Source: Leptospira haakeii
Lineage (GTDB): Bacteria; Spirochaetota; Leptospiria; Leptospirales; Leptospiraceae
DNA length: 64,000 bases
NCBI RefSeq assembly: GCF_002812045.1
Contig: NZ_NPEG01000002.1
Location: 405,927 to 469,926 of the forward strand
Direction of reading: 5' to 3'
Below the pieces are notes generated by a model. That model was not told where the DNA came from. It worked only from the letters and a program-made list of their open reading frames with translations, and ran no database searches. Positions 9,725-18,099 of the stretch are shown here, piece by piece (the first letter of the stretch is position 1; each line of letters opens with the position of its first letter). The position numbers and the translations under genes are program-made.

Positions 9725-10054
9725 TACCGCCTCTCCCTTTTTATAACGTTCGTATTATATAAAGCCAGGGGGCTTGATCTCCGACATTAGTCGTCATTCC
9801 GGTACTGTCAAGTCTATAGCAATCGCTACAATAATCTAAACCGGGGTAAATCAGATAACTAACAGTTGTTTCACTAAGGTAAATTCTATTTCGTATACGT
9901 AAGATAGATTTTGTATAGAGAAGAAGAAAAAATCATCCCCTAGGAAATAAATTCTCCTGACAGACTTCAATCTTCTCATTTAGTAAGTGGAAGCGTTCTA
10001 ATTTGCTCGATTTAAATTGCGTTCTATGTTACACTCCCCGGCCGGAGTGTTTTC
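9725..10054. other. Divergent intergenic region upstream of the chemoreceptor
   Basis: A 330-bp gap holding the leaders of the 499-residue protein and the chemoreceptor. No ORF or RNA gene is convincing. The only clear structure is the GC-rich hairpin at its right end that covers the chemoreceptor ribosome site. Confidence 0.5.
10031..10050 (+). promoter_or_regulatory. Hairpin occluding the ribosome site of the chemoreceptor gene
   Basis: ACACTCC (10031-10037) pairs perfectly with GGAGTGT (10044-10050) around a CCGGCC loop. The GGAG inside the 3' arm is the Shine-Dalgarno sequence, seven bases before ATG 10055. In the folded state the ribosome site would be hidden, which suggests translational control or a thermosensor-like leader. 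This is seen in sequence; the function is inferred. Confidence 0.5.
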
Positions 10055-11767
10055 ATGAAATGGTATTTACGACTAAGTCTAAAATCTAAACTTGCGATCT
10101 TATTCTCTTCTGTATTAATTCCTTTTTTAATTATATTGGCGCTTTCTCTCATCAATTCCGCTTCTAGAATCAAGGACATAGAAAGTATCCGAAACGATAG
10201 ATTAATTCCGTTAAAACAGTTAAAAACAATCTCTGACCATTATGCAATTTCAATCGTAGACTGTGTTCATAAGACAAGAAGTGGTGCCTTCACATACGAA
10301 GAAGGGATACAAAACCTTGACAAGGCAATGAAAGATATCAAGTCGGAATGGAATACTTATCTCCAAACATACTTGGTCCCAGAAGAAACCGTCCTTATCG
10401 AAAAATTAAAACCCTTATTTGAAGAAGCAGATAAGAGTGTAGAAGAAGCGAGAGCTCTTATGATCGCTAAAGACAAACTAGGTTTGGGAGATTTTGCGGA
10501 CAATAAGATGTATTCTAAGATAGATCCGGTAGCAGGCAATATCGAAAAGTTGATCTCGGTCCAGCTTATGATCTCCGAAAGGATTTATCAAAGAGCGGAG
10601 ACTGAGTATGCGTTTAGTCTGGCACTTTTCCTTTTTATCTCAGCGATCACTCTTGCATATATCCTATACGCCTCCATTAAATTTTCGATCCGACTTGTAA
10701 AGGGATTGAATCGAGTAAGGAATTCCATTCGAGATGCGGATTTTAGTAATCCGATAGAAGTAGAAGAAGATATTTTAAATCTAGACGAACTTTACCTTCT
10801 ATCTTTGGTATTCCGAAATTTTCAAAGTAAGGTCAAGGAGATGCTTTCATCGATCCTTACTTTTTCGGAATCTATCTTAGTCGCCGCGGAACAACTTTCT
10901 AAATCCAGTGACTATCTTTCCGAAAATGCCCAGACCGAATCAGCTTCAGTAGAACAAATTTCCGCATCTGTCGAAGAGATTAGTGCAGGTATGGAACAGG
11001 TAACTACAAATGCAGAAGGTCAGTATAAGTTGATACTTTCTTTCTCCGGAGAAATGAAAGAGTTAGACGGTCTGATCACTCAGGTAGGAGATTCAGTTTC
11101 TGATTCTTTAGGAAAAATTTCGGATATGTATTCCAAAACGGAAGCCGGTAAAAAAACGATGGGGAGCCTCTCCGAGAGTATGATAAAAATCGAATCAAGT
11201 TCGGGAGAAATGAGATCCATCACCGCTATCATCCAAGAGATTTCCGAAAAAGTAAACCTTCTCGCATTAAACGCTGCGATAGAAGCCGCAAGAGCAGGAG
11301 AACATGGAAAAGGATTTGCGGTAGTTGCAACCGAGATCACAAGGCTCGCAGAACAGACCGATCAAAGTACTAAAACAATCGAAAGTCTGATCCGAACCAG
11401 TAATCAGGAAATTGAATCAGGCAAAAACTTCGTGGATAGTTGTGTGAAAGTTTATGCGGAAATCCTAGAAGGCCTTTCCTTTATAAAACTTTCTTCTGAT
11501 AATATAGTCTCTACAATGAAGGTCCAACAAGAGAAGAAGTCGACGATCATCACTGCCGTCAATGAAGTGGATTCCAAATCGGAAGAGATCCGAACCTCCG
11601 TTAAAGAACAAAAGGTGGCGATAGCTGAAACTGCAAATGCAGTTTCGAATATTTCTGTAACTGTCCAGAATAGTGCTGCAAACTCGGAAGAGATCGCAGG
11701 AAGTGCAACCGGACTTTTAAATATCGCAAAAAGTTTAAGAGATACTATGAGCTTCTTAAAAGCTTAA
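10055..11767 (+). CDS. Methyl-accepting chemotaxis protein
   Basis: Transmembrane chemoreceptor that signals to CheA/CheW. TM1 spans about 13-33. A helical periplasmic sensor of about 150 residues follows (four-helix-bundle type), then TM2 at about 186-206, a HAMP-like linker, and a cytoplasmic signalling coiled coil. The hairpin tip is highly conserved, with [20 protein letters not shown] at 396-415 and [18 protein letters not shown] at 419-436. No C-terminal CheR-docking pentapeptide is present. The start ATG has GGAG at seven bases, but that site lies in a hairpin. The gene converges with a membrane-protein gene and overlaps it by four bases. The ligand is unknown. Confidence 0.95.
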   Translation: MKWYLRLSLKSKLAILFSSVLIPFLIILALSLINSASRIKDIESIRNDRLIPLKQLKTISDHYAISIVDCVHKTRSGAFTYEEGIQNLDKAMKDIKSEWNTYLQTYLVPEETVLIEKLKPLFEEADKSVEEARALMIAKDKLGLGDFADNKMYSKIDPVAGNIEKLISVQLMISERIYQRAETEYAFSLALFLFISAITLAYILYASIKFSIRLVKGLNRVRNSIRDADFSNPIEVEEDILNLDELYLLSLVFRNFQSKVKEMLSSILTFSESILVAAEQLSKSSDYLSENAQTESASVEQISASVEEISAGMEQVTTNAEGQYKLILSFSGEMKELDGLITQVGDSVSDSLGKISDMYSKTEAGKKTMGSLSESMIKIESSSGEMRSITAIIQEISEKVNLLALNAAIEAARAGEHGKGFAVVATEITRLAEQTDQSTKTIESLIRTSNQEIESGKNFVDSCVKVYAEILEGLSFIKLSSDNIVSTMKVQQEKKSTIITAVNEVDSKSEEIRTSVKEQKVAIAETANAVSNISVTVQNSAANSEEIAGSATGLLNIAKSLRDTMSFLKA

Positions 11768-12498
11768 ACGTTATCAGGACCTTCGGTGGTTTTCTTCTCA
11801 GTGCGAACCAAATAATAAGTCGGATATTGTAAAAAGATATCCGAGGTAAGCATAAAGAAGAAGATCACGATCAATAAGACTTGCCCGAATATAGAAACCA
11901 TCATTTCTTCCGAATTAGAAATAAGAGAAACCAAAAGATCCGGAACAAACATGATCACGAAAGGTGTCCATGCTGCGACTATATAATCGGAACGTTTGAC
12001 TACGTTCGGTAATTCTTTCAATCCTTGGATTAAACTTAATTTTGCAAAAAGTGCAGGCAGGATCAGGTGAAGAATAAGTCCTAATACGAATGCAAATATC
12101 AGATAGAATCTGACGAATTCTGCAGGAAGAGGAGTGCTTGGCTCAGTACTTTGTTTCTTTAGAAACTCCTGTAATTGTGTTCCTAAAAGAGGTTCTATCA
12201 ATCTAGCTACGATCAAAAAGAAAAGTATCAAAAATAAAGCTAAGGTAAGTAAGAATATAAAGTATTTGGGAAACTCTATAGGCTTTTCCGGGTCCATTCC
12301 GGATCGGATCACAAATCCGTTTACCACATAAGTTCCGAATAATCCTAAAATGATCAGAACTCCGCCCAACGCAACCGCTCCTCCTGCTTGCATTGCAGGA
12401 ATTGCACTAAATACTAATAAAAATAAAACGGATCGGACAAGTACGATGAATCGAATTTGTCCTCTGGAAAGTACGTACTGTAAGTATTCTTTAAACAT
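11764..12498 (-). CDS. Unknown polytopic membrane protein
   Basis: A 244-residue protein with about five or six hydrophobic helices (around 18-36, 42-62, 80-101, 128-152, 172-190 and 203-224). It has a proline-rich loop near 134-145 and a charged C-terminus. I do not recognise the family; the overall pattern is somewhat like YIP1-type proteins but no motif confirms it. The stop overlaps the chemoreceptor stop in tail-to-tail arrangement. There is no strong ribosome site at ATG 12498. Its neighbour on the same strand upstream is the zinc dehydrogenase gene, 66 bp away, so co-transcription is possible. Confidence 0.65.
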   Translation of the reverse strand: MFKEYLQYVLSRGQIRFIVLVRSVLFLLVFSAIPAMQAGGAVALGGVLIILGLFGTYVVNGFVIRSGMDPEKPIEFPKYFIFLLTLALFLILFFLIVARLIEPLLGTQLQEFLKKQSTEPSTPLPAEFVRFYLIFAFVLGLILHLILPALFAKLSLIQGLKELPNVVKRSDYIVAAWTPFVIMFVPDLLVSLISNSEEMMVSIFGQVLLIVIFFFMLTSDIFLQYPTYYLVRTEKKTTEGPDNV

Positions 12499-12564
12499 CA
12501 GCTATCTATCTGTTAGGATTTAAGAACCGGATACGATAGCAAGCAAAGTTCGTTTCTGGAATAA

Positions 12565-13599
12565 TTAAGGAGAGATCACAAATCGGATCGGATTTCCTTT
12601 CCTGTCTTCCAGATCTTCTAAACTTCGGTTAATGTCCTCTAATTTCCTCACATCCGTAATCGATCTACTTAGGTTCAGTTTTCCCTGCACATAAAGATCT
12701 ATCAATTCAGGGATGGCCCTTCTGTCCGAACCATAAGAACCTGCAACAGTGATCTGTTTTTCAATGATGGAGAATGGGATAGAAAACTTCAAGGGTTCTC
12801 TTCCTATTCCTACCAGGACCATTCTTCCTCCAGGATTCATTGCGCGAAGTGACTCTTCTATATTTGTCATCCTTCCTGAAAAGTCTGCGAGAAGATCCAC
12901 TCCTCCTTTGCAAATTTCCTTTAAGGTTTTACCCGGATTTTTGATTTCTCTTAAATTTACTACTTCGTCTGCACCGTAAGCTCTAGCATTTTCTAAGGCG
13001 CCATTGTCCACATCCAAAGCGATTACTTTACCTTTGGTAAGAGCCCTCGCAATTACTACTCCATGAATTCCAAGTCCACCACATCCGAAAACGGCAACAT
13101 TGTCTCCGTCTTGTATCTTTCCTCTAAACTTGATAGCGTTATAAGGTGTGGAAACTGCGTCGGCCAAGATCGCTCCTTGTTCAAAAGGAACCGAATCAGG
13201 CAAGGGATAAAGATAACGTTCTTCTACTATATTATATTCTGCAAAACTACCTTCTCTATCAAAACCGAATACTCCGATCTCTTTGCAAAGATTTTCTCTT
13301 CCCGCAAGACAATGAGCGCATACACCGCAGCTAGTTCCTGCAGCGATCACTACTCTATCCCCTTTTTTTATACGAGTGACTTTTTCTCCCACTTCTTCCA
13401 CTACACCGGAAGCTTCATGTCCAGGGATTTGAGGATAATGTTTACACTTTAAGGTTCCATGTAATACTAAATGTAGATCCGAACCGCAGATTCCGCAAGC
13501 TTTGATCCTTACCTTAGCTTGTTCTGGTCCAAGTTGAGGGATAGGAACCTCTTTGATGATCAAATTTCTTTTTCCGGATTCTAATACTGCGGCCTTCAT
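12565..13599 (-). CDS. Zinc-dependent alcohol dehydrogenase (MDR superfamily)
   Basis: Medium-chain dehydrogenase/reductase with both zinc sites. Catalytic zinc ligands are Cys38 (CGICGSD) and His61-Glu62 (GHEASG). The structural zinc site is Cys91, Cys94, Cys97 and Cys105. The Rossmann motif GCGGLG is at 172-177, followed by the ALDVDNG acidic strand, which favours NAD over NADP. It should oxidise an alcohol or polyol, or reduce the matching carbonyl, in the cytoplasm. The start is supported by GAGGAG six bases before the ATG. No pathway partner is adjacent, so the substrate cannot be named. Confidence 0.93.
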   Translation of the reverse strand: MKAAVLESGKRNLIIKEVPIPQLGPEQAKVRIKACGICGSDLHLVLHGTLKCKHYPQIPGHEASGVVEEVGEKVTRIKKGDRVVIAAGTSCGVCAHCLAGRENLCKEIGVFGFDREGSFAEYNIVEERYLYPLPDSVPFEQGAILADAVSTPYNAIKFRGKIQDGDNVAVFGCGGLGIHGVVIARALTKGKVIALDVDNGALENARAYGADEVVNLREIKNPGKTLKEICKGGVDLLADFSGRMTNIEESLRAMNPGGRMVLVGIGREPLKFSIPFSIIEKQITVAGSYGSDRRAIPELIDLYVQGKLNLSRSITDVRKLEDINRSLEDLEDRKGNPIRFVISP

Positions 13600-13795
13600 C
13601 GTGAACTCCTCGACGGAAATGAGATTATAAACTGGCAGGAATCGGTCAAGGGATTTGAAGAAGAATTTCGGACTTCTTCCCTTTCAGTTCGGGAGCAAAA
13701 CAAATACACTGTTCGTTACAGTCTTATCTCGAATTTCGTCCTTGTTAGAGAACTTTAAGATTTTTCCATGGTAGTTGAAAAGATAATATAAACAG

Positions 13796-14374
13796 ATGAC
13801 TGCGGAAGACATTTATAAACATATCAAAGCCAGCCAGAATGGACAAGACTGGCATCATAAGAACTGTTTCGGTTGTGGACCGGAAAATAAAAGAGGCTTA
13901 CACGCAAGCTTTCCTTTTCATGAACCAAGTGGAGAAGTCCGTTTCGCTTGGACCATTGAAAAAGATTTTGAAGGAGCTCCCGGTTATGCCCATGGAGGAG
14001 CGCTCGCTACTCTATTGGACGAAGCACAAGGTGTTTTATGTTTTCATTTAGGTCATTTCGTGATGACCGACCAATTGTATATGCGTTATTATAAGGCATG
14101 CCCTTTGGGAGAGGAATTAGAGGTCCGCTGCTGGGTCACCATGGTCAGACGCAGAAGACTTTACACGAAAGGAACTGTACATCTGAAAAAGACGGGGGAA
14201 CTTCTTCTTTCCTCTAAAGCCCGTTGGTATGATATGCCTGATCGAGTTTTTTCAAGAATGTTCCAGGGCACCGCGTTTCCTGTGGATATCATCCTGAAAG
14301 TTTTAGAAGAGAACCAAAAACGAGGAAAAGAAATCAGGAAACGACTCAAAAAAGAGAAACTGAAATCCGAGTAA
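13796..14374 (+). CDS. Hotdog-fold thioesterase (PaaI/4HBT superfamily)
   Basis: Acyl-CoA thioesterase-like protein of 192 residues. NCFGCGPENKRGLH (23-36) and GYAHGGALATLLDEAQG (63-79) are the typical hotdog motifs, with HGG at 66-68 and the acidic LLDEA at 73-77. A basic C-terminal tail of about 30 residues extends beyond the domain. The probable role is hydrolysis of a CoA thioester, but the acyl group is unknown. The gene stands alone on the plus strand 76 bp before the MAPEG gene, and no strong ribosome site is seen at the ATG. Confidence 0.85.
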   Translation: MTAEDIYKHIKASQNGQDWHHKNCFGCGPENKRGLHASFPFHEPSGEVRFAWTIEKDFEGAPGYAHGGALATLLDEAQGVLCFHLGHFVMTDQLYMRYYKACPLGEELEVRCWVTMVRRRRLYTKGTVHLKKTGELLLSSKARWYDMPDRVFSRMFQGTAFPVDIILKVLEENQKRGKEIRKRLKKEKLKSE

Positions 14375-14450
14375 GTTTATTTTTTGCTCGCATTAATCCG
14401 ATTCAAGTTCGATTCTATGCTCCGTCAATCTTTGCATTTAGGAGTGTAGA

Positions 14451-14882
14451 ATGGAATCTTCTTGGCAGGTCTTTGCGGTCGTTTCAGTAATTCTATTTTT
14501 AAAATTACTTTCCACTTCCATCGTTCAAGGTTTGGTCAGGATCAAAACCAAAACATTCCGCTGGAAAGAAGATGCAGAATTTTTCACAAATTCATTTCCG
14601 GCCACTGACGATCATACGATAGTCGCAACTGCAAACGGGGTATTCAGGAACGATCTGGAGAATATTCCAATTTTCTTATTCTTACTGATTGGATATATCC
14701 ACACATATAGCTGGCATGAGGGAGCAATCATCTATTCCGGAATATTTATAGCATCCAGGATACTTCATGCGATTTTCTATTTTCTTCATAAACAACCTTG
14801 GAGAAATATAGTATACGATTTGGGAATTTTGAGCATGCTCCTTCTATCCGGACATATCATTCATTCTGTATTTTTTGCCTGA
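14451..14882 (+). CDS. MAPEG-family membrane protein
   Basis: Four-helix membrane protein of the MAPEG family (microsomal glutathione transferase-like). The signature is the central VATANGVFRNDLENIPIFL segment (59-77) followed by ASRILHAIFYF and a final hydrophobic helix. Members conjugate glutathione or act as glutathione peroxidases on lipophilic compounds at the membrane. The ATG has GGAG upstream (GGAGTGTAGA). A soluble glutathione transferase gene follows after 118 bp on the same strand, which fits a shared detoxification role. The reaction is inferred from the family. Confidence 0.85.
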   Translation: MESSWQVFAVVSVILFLKLLSTSIVQGLVRIKTKTFRWKEDAEFFTNSFPATDDHTIVATANGVFRNDLENIPIFLFLLIGYIHTYSWHEGAIIYSGIFIASRILHAIFYFLHKQPWRNIVYDLGILSMLLLSGHIIHSVFFA

Positions 14883-15000
14883 TCTCTAAAATTCTTTGCA
14901 AAAATGAAAAGGATTTACTCCAAAAGAATTCCAGTGAGAGTCTAAAAATTATCGCCCATATCATATCCGGATCTTTCCGGCCGAATCATAGGAGAATCAT

Positions 15001-15618
15001 TTGATCGAATTATACACTGCGGGGACGCCTAACGGAAAAAAAGCTTCCATCATGCTGGAAGAATTAGGGATCCCTTATACAGTACATCCAATCGACTTCA
15101 GCAAATTAGAACAAAAAGAAGAATGGTATTTAAAAATTAACCCGAATGGCAGAATACCCGCCATCGTAGATAAAGAAAATGGGGATTTTCCAGTTTTTGA
15201 ATCGGGAGCCATTCTGATCTATCTCGCAGAAAAATACGGAAAATTTTTACCTAAAGACCCGAAAGAAAGATCCATCGCTATACAGTGGCTCATGTTCCAA
15301 ATGGGTGGAGTCGGCCCAATGCAAGGCCAGGCAAATCATTTCGTTAAGTTTGCACCGGAAAAAATTCCTTATGCAATGAACCGTTATGTGGATGAAACAA
15401 AACGTCTATATTCCGTTTTAGAAAGACGACTTAAAGAATCGGAATACCTTGCCGGAAGCGAATTGAGTATCGCAGATATCGCCACTTGGCCTTGGGTCAA
15501 AGCAAGATCCTATATTGATCTTTCCTTGGATGATTATCCAAAACTAAAAGTATGGGAAGAAAAACTGGGAGCAAGACCAGCTTTCATCAAAGGAAGCGAA
15601 GTTCCTAAAAAATCCTAA
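15001..15618 (+). CDS. Glutathione S-transferase (YfcG/nu-class-like)
   Basis: Soluble two-domain GST of 205 residues. The thioredoxin-like N-domain has [18 protein letters not shown] (9-26), [12 protein letters not shown] (47-58) and the [14 protein letters not shown] glutathione-binding segment (67-80). The alpha-helical C-domain ends in the [11 protein letters not shown] motif near 155. The TPNGKK and NPNGRIPAI wording is closest to nu-class enzymes with disulfide-bond reductase activity. The start is TTG, strongly supported by AGGAGA five bases upstream. The MAPEG gene precedes it and a clean terminator follows. Confidence 0.93.
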   Translation: MIELYTAGTPNGKKASIMLEELGIPYTVHPIDFSKLEQKEEWYLKINPNGRIPAIVDKENGDFPVFESGAILIYLAEKYGKFLPKDPKERSIAIQWLMFQMGGVGPMQGQANHFVKFAPEKIPYAMNRYVDETKRLYSVLERRLKESEYLAGSELSIADIATWPWVKARSYIDLSLDDYPKLKVWEEKLGARPAFIKGSEVPKKS

Positions 15619-15623
15619 AGTAG

Positions 15624-15653
15624 AAAAGCCGCTTTCTAAAGAGAGCGGCTTTT
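15624..15653. terminator. Bidirectional intrinsic terminator after the GST gene
   Basis: Stem AAAAGCCGCT (15624-15633) with AGCGGCTTTT (15644-15653), continuing partly into the loop, then TTAAT. It has A-runs and T-runs on both sides, so it can serve both the GST gene and the convergent membrane-protein gene that ends at 15660. Confidence 0.85.
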
Positions 15654-15659
15654 TAATAT

Positions 15660-16043
15660 TTAAGCGTGCTTATCTATCGCTGCCCCAATCGCTGCAGATA
15701 CAAATAAGATCTGCACATAACGAAGACCGATCTGAACAAAATAATCACTCACACTCATTCCGCTTAAAGGAAGAAGGATCACAAAATCCAAGATCCAATT
15801 CTCGATCAGCCAAATCGCTCCGATAAATAGAAAGGTTTTAAACGCAGGCCTTGGGACTCTTTTAGAAAGTAGAAATAGAAGATAAGAACCTGTTGCAGTT
15901 CCTACAAGAAGCATGACCGTTTTGAAAGTGAACATATCCACCAGAAGTTTTCTTTCCGGGGAGAAGAAGCCCATAGCCACCACAAAAGGTACTAACCAAA
16001 CCAAAAAACCGAAACTAAGCACTCTAACCAAAATGTTTTTCAT
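15660..16043 (-). CDS. Small unknown membrane protein (127 aa)
   Basis: Four hydrophobic helices (about 8-25, 40-60, 68-90 and 102-122) and a short loop SKRVPRPAFK between the second and third. I do not recognise a named family. The ATG at 16043 has AGG eight bases upstream, which is acceptable. The gene ends beside a shared terminator. The upstream same-strand gene is a histidine kinase whose stop is 84 bp away, so possible co-transcription with the kinase pair cannot be excluded. Confidence 0.7.
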   Translation of the reverse strand: MKNILVRVLSFGFLVWLVPFVVAMGFFSPERKLLVDMFTFKTVMLLVGTATGSYLLFLLSKRVPRPAFKTFLFIGAIWLIENWILDFVILLPLSGMSVSDYFVQIGLRYVQILFVSAAIGAAIDKHA

Positions 16044-16126
16044 TCAGGAACCTATATATGTTTTCTTTAAAGAGTAAACTGATCTTTGGAAGGACGGAAA
16101 TAAAAAATTAAAAATTAGAAATCCGT

Positions 16127-18028
16127 CTAAATCAGAATTTTTTCCGCCAAAGGCAGATGGACCCTGAATGTGGTCCTTCCTGGAGAAGAATCAAAATCTA
16201 TTTTTCCTTGGTGTCTTTCCACAATCTTTCTACATATATCCAGGCCCAGACCGCTTCCTTCTCCTTTTTCCTTCGTAGTAAAGAATGGTTCAAAAATCCT
16301 ATCCTGAATTTCTTTTGGAACACCAGGGCCATTGTCGGTAACCGAAACGATGAGATAATCATCTTTGATATGGGATTCCAAATCCAATCTGCCTTGGTAA
16401 GAGATCGCTTGGAATGCATTATTGATCAAATTAGCCCAAACCTGAGTCAACTGGTCTGCTTGTCCCTTTACAAGTGAATTGTCTGCAAAATTCCTGCGGA
16501 TCTCAACTCCTTGTTTTACTTTATTATAATATAGCGTAAGAACAAGATCCATTTGTTCACGGATATCGATCAAACTAATACCTGTATGATCCTGATACAC
16601 GTAGGTTTTTAAAGCACGAATTACTCTCGCAGCTTTGGAGGCGGCTTCTCTGACAACATTACTGTATCTTAAAATTCCAGAGAGATTATAAGCATTTGCA
16701 ACTAAGGTAGGAAATTTTTCTTTATGAATTCCTTGCACTAAATCCGGGATATCTTCTATTTTTATTCCTAATTCAGCCAAATTTTCAGACAAAAACTCTG
16801 AAGATGGAAATCCAAGATTTTGTAATGTTTCACGGATGATCTTTCTGTTTTTCCTTTCTTCGGAAGAATCATAAAAATCGGGGAATATACTTCCTTTGGT
16901 GAAAATTTTCTTCCAAGTTTCTCTTTCTTGAGTATCCAAGTCTGCAAATTCACAGAGCAATTTTTCCCAATCTTCGCGAAACACACTTTGAATTCCTTCG
17001 TTGGAGGAAATGATCGCACCTAAAGGAGTATTCACTTCATGAGCTATACCTGCGATCAATTGTCCGAGCACTGCCATCTTCTCGGATTGGACTAGCTGTG
17101 CCTGAGTAGACTTTAATTCTTCTAATGTTAACAATAGATCTCTATTTGTATTTTCTAAATATGTATTTGTCGCCTTTAGTTCTTCCGTCCTTAGAACTAC
17201 TTTTTGCTCTAAATCTTCGTTTAATTTTCGAATCTCTTCTTCCGCTCTTTTTCTTCCGGAAATATCTCTTACAATCGCTTGTAATAAGGCTTTTCCGTTC
17301 AGAGTAACGGAAGTTAAGGTCACCTCCGCATCAAAATTTGTTCTGTCTTTTCTGCAATGTAACCAATCAAAAGTTTGTGTTTTCCCTGCAAAGGCTGCCT
17401 GTATTTTTTGGAATGCTTTTTGAGAAGAAGGAACGCCATCCGGTTGTGTCTCTGGAGAAAAATCCACGGGAGAAGCACCTATAATGTCTTCTCTTTTACA
17501 ACCGAACATCTCTTCTGTCTTAGGATTACATTCCAAAAAGACCCGATCGTCCATAAGAAAGATTGCCTCTCCTGCAGATTCGAATAATGTTTTAAATTTG
17601 ACCTCGTTTTCTTCTAATGCTTCTTGCGCGATACGAATGTCCGAAAGTGTTACTGCTAATTTCTCTTCTGTTTTTTTTCTTTCTGTCAGATCCTCGAAGA
17701 TTAAAGTAACACCAAAAACACCTGAATTATCAAAAAGAGGATTCACTCTAATTCGAACCTGCAATGTGAGTCCACTGACTGTAGTATTATAAGGCCCTTC
17801 GTAATCGGAAGCTTCTCCGCTTAAACCCTTGCCGATCAATGAGGAAACTCTTGTGTCTTTTAGATCGGAATAAGAAAGCCCGATGATCTTATCTCTACCT
17901 GCTCTTAGAAAACGTAGAGTAGAATCGTTTGCTTCTATAATTTTCCCCTGCCTATCGAAGATCATGAGTCCGATAGGGGATTGTTCGAATATATCACGAT
18001 ATACGTTTTCGTTCTTAGGTCCGCTCAT
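16127..18028 (-). CDS. PAS-PAS sensor histidine kinase with inserted DHp domain
   Basis: Cytoplasmic hybrid sensor of about 633 residues. Two PAS domains (about 20-128 and 155-272 in the long-frame numbering) precede a coiled coil and the H-box IAGIAHEVNTPLGA with His342. The N-box WANLINNAFQAI (543-554), G1 DNGPGVP (577-583) and G2 GEGSGLGL (601-608) follow. His342 and the N-box are about 205 residues apart, roughly 100 more than usual, because of a helical insert. The longest frame starts at TTG 18064; ATG 18028 is likelier as PAS1 begins directly after it. The kinase gene upstream shares the insert. No response regulator is adjacent. Confidence 0.9.
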   Translation of the reverse strand: MSGPKNENVYRDIFEQSPIGLMIFDRQGKIIEANDSTLRFLRAGRDKIIGLSYSDLKDTRVSSLIGKGLSGEASDYEGPYNTTVSGLTLQVRIRVNPLFDNSGVFGVTLIFEDLTERKKTEEKLAVTLSDIRIAQEALEENEVKFKTLFESAGEAIFLMDDRVFLECNPKTEEMFGCKREDIIGASPVDFSPETQPDGVPSSQKAFQKIQAAFAGKTQTFDWLHCRKDRTNFDAEVTLTSVTLNGKALLQAIVRDISGRKRAEEEIRKLNEDLEQKVVLRTEELKATNTYLENTNRDLLLTLEELKSTQAQLVQSEKMAVLGQLIAGIAHEVNTPLGAIISSNEGIQSVFREDWEKLLCEFADLDTQERETWKKIFTKGSIFPDFYDSSEERKNRKIIRETLQNLGFPSSEFLSENLAELGIKIEDIPDLVQGIHKEKFPTLVANAYNLSGILRYSNVVREAASKAARVIRALKTYVYQDHTGISLIDIREQMDLVLTLYYNKVKQGVEIRRNFADNSLVKGQADQLTQVWANLINNAFQAISYQGRLDLESHIKDDYLIVSVTDNGPGVPKEIQDRIFEPFFTTKEKGEGSGLGLDICRKIVERHQGKIDFDSSPGRTTFRVHLPLAEKILI

Positions 18029-18099
18029 AAAGATCTGGAAAAAAAAATTCGAAAGCTCGCACAACTCTGTACGGGCAATTTTTCACATCAACCTAATAA

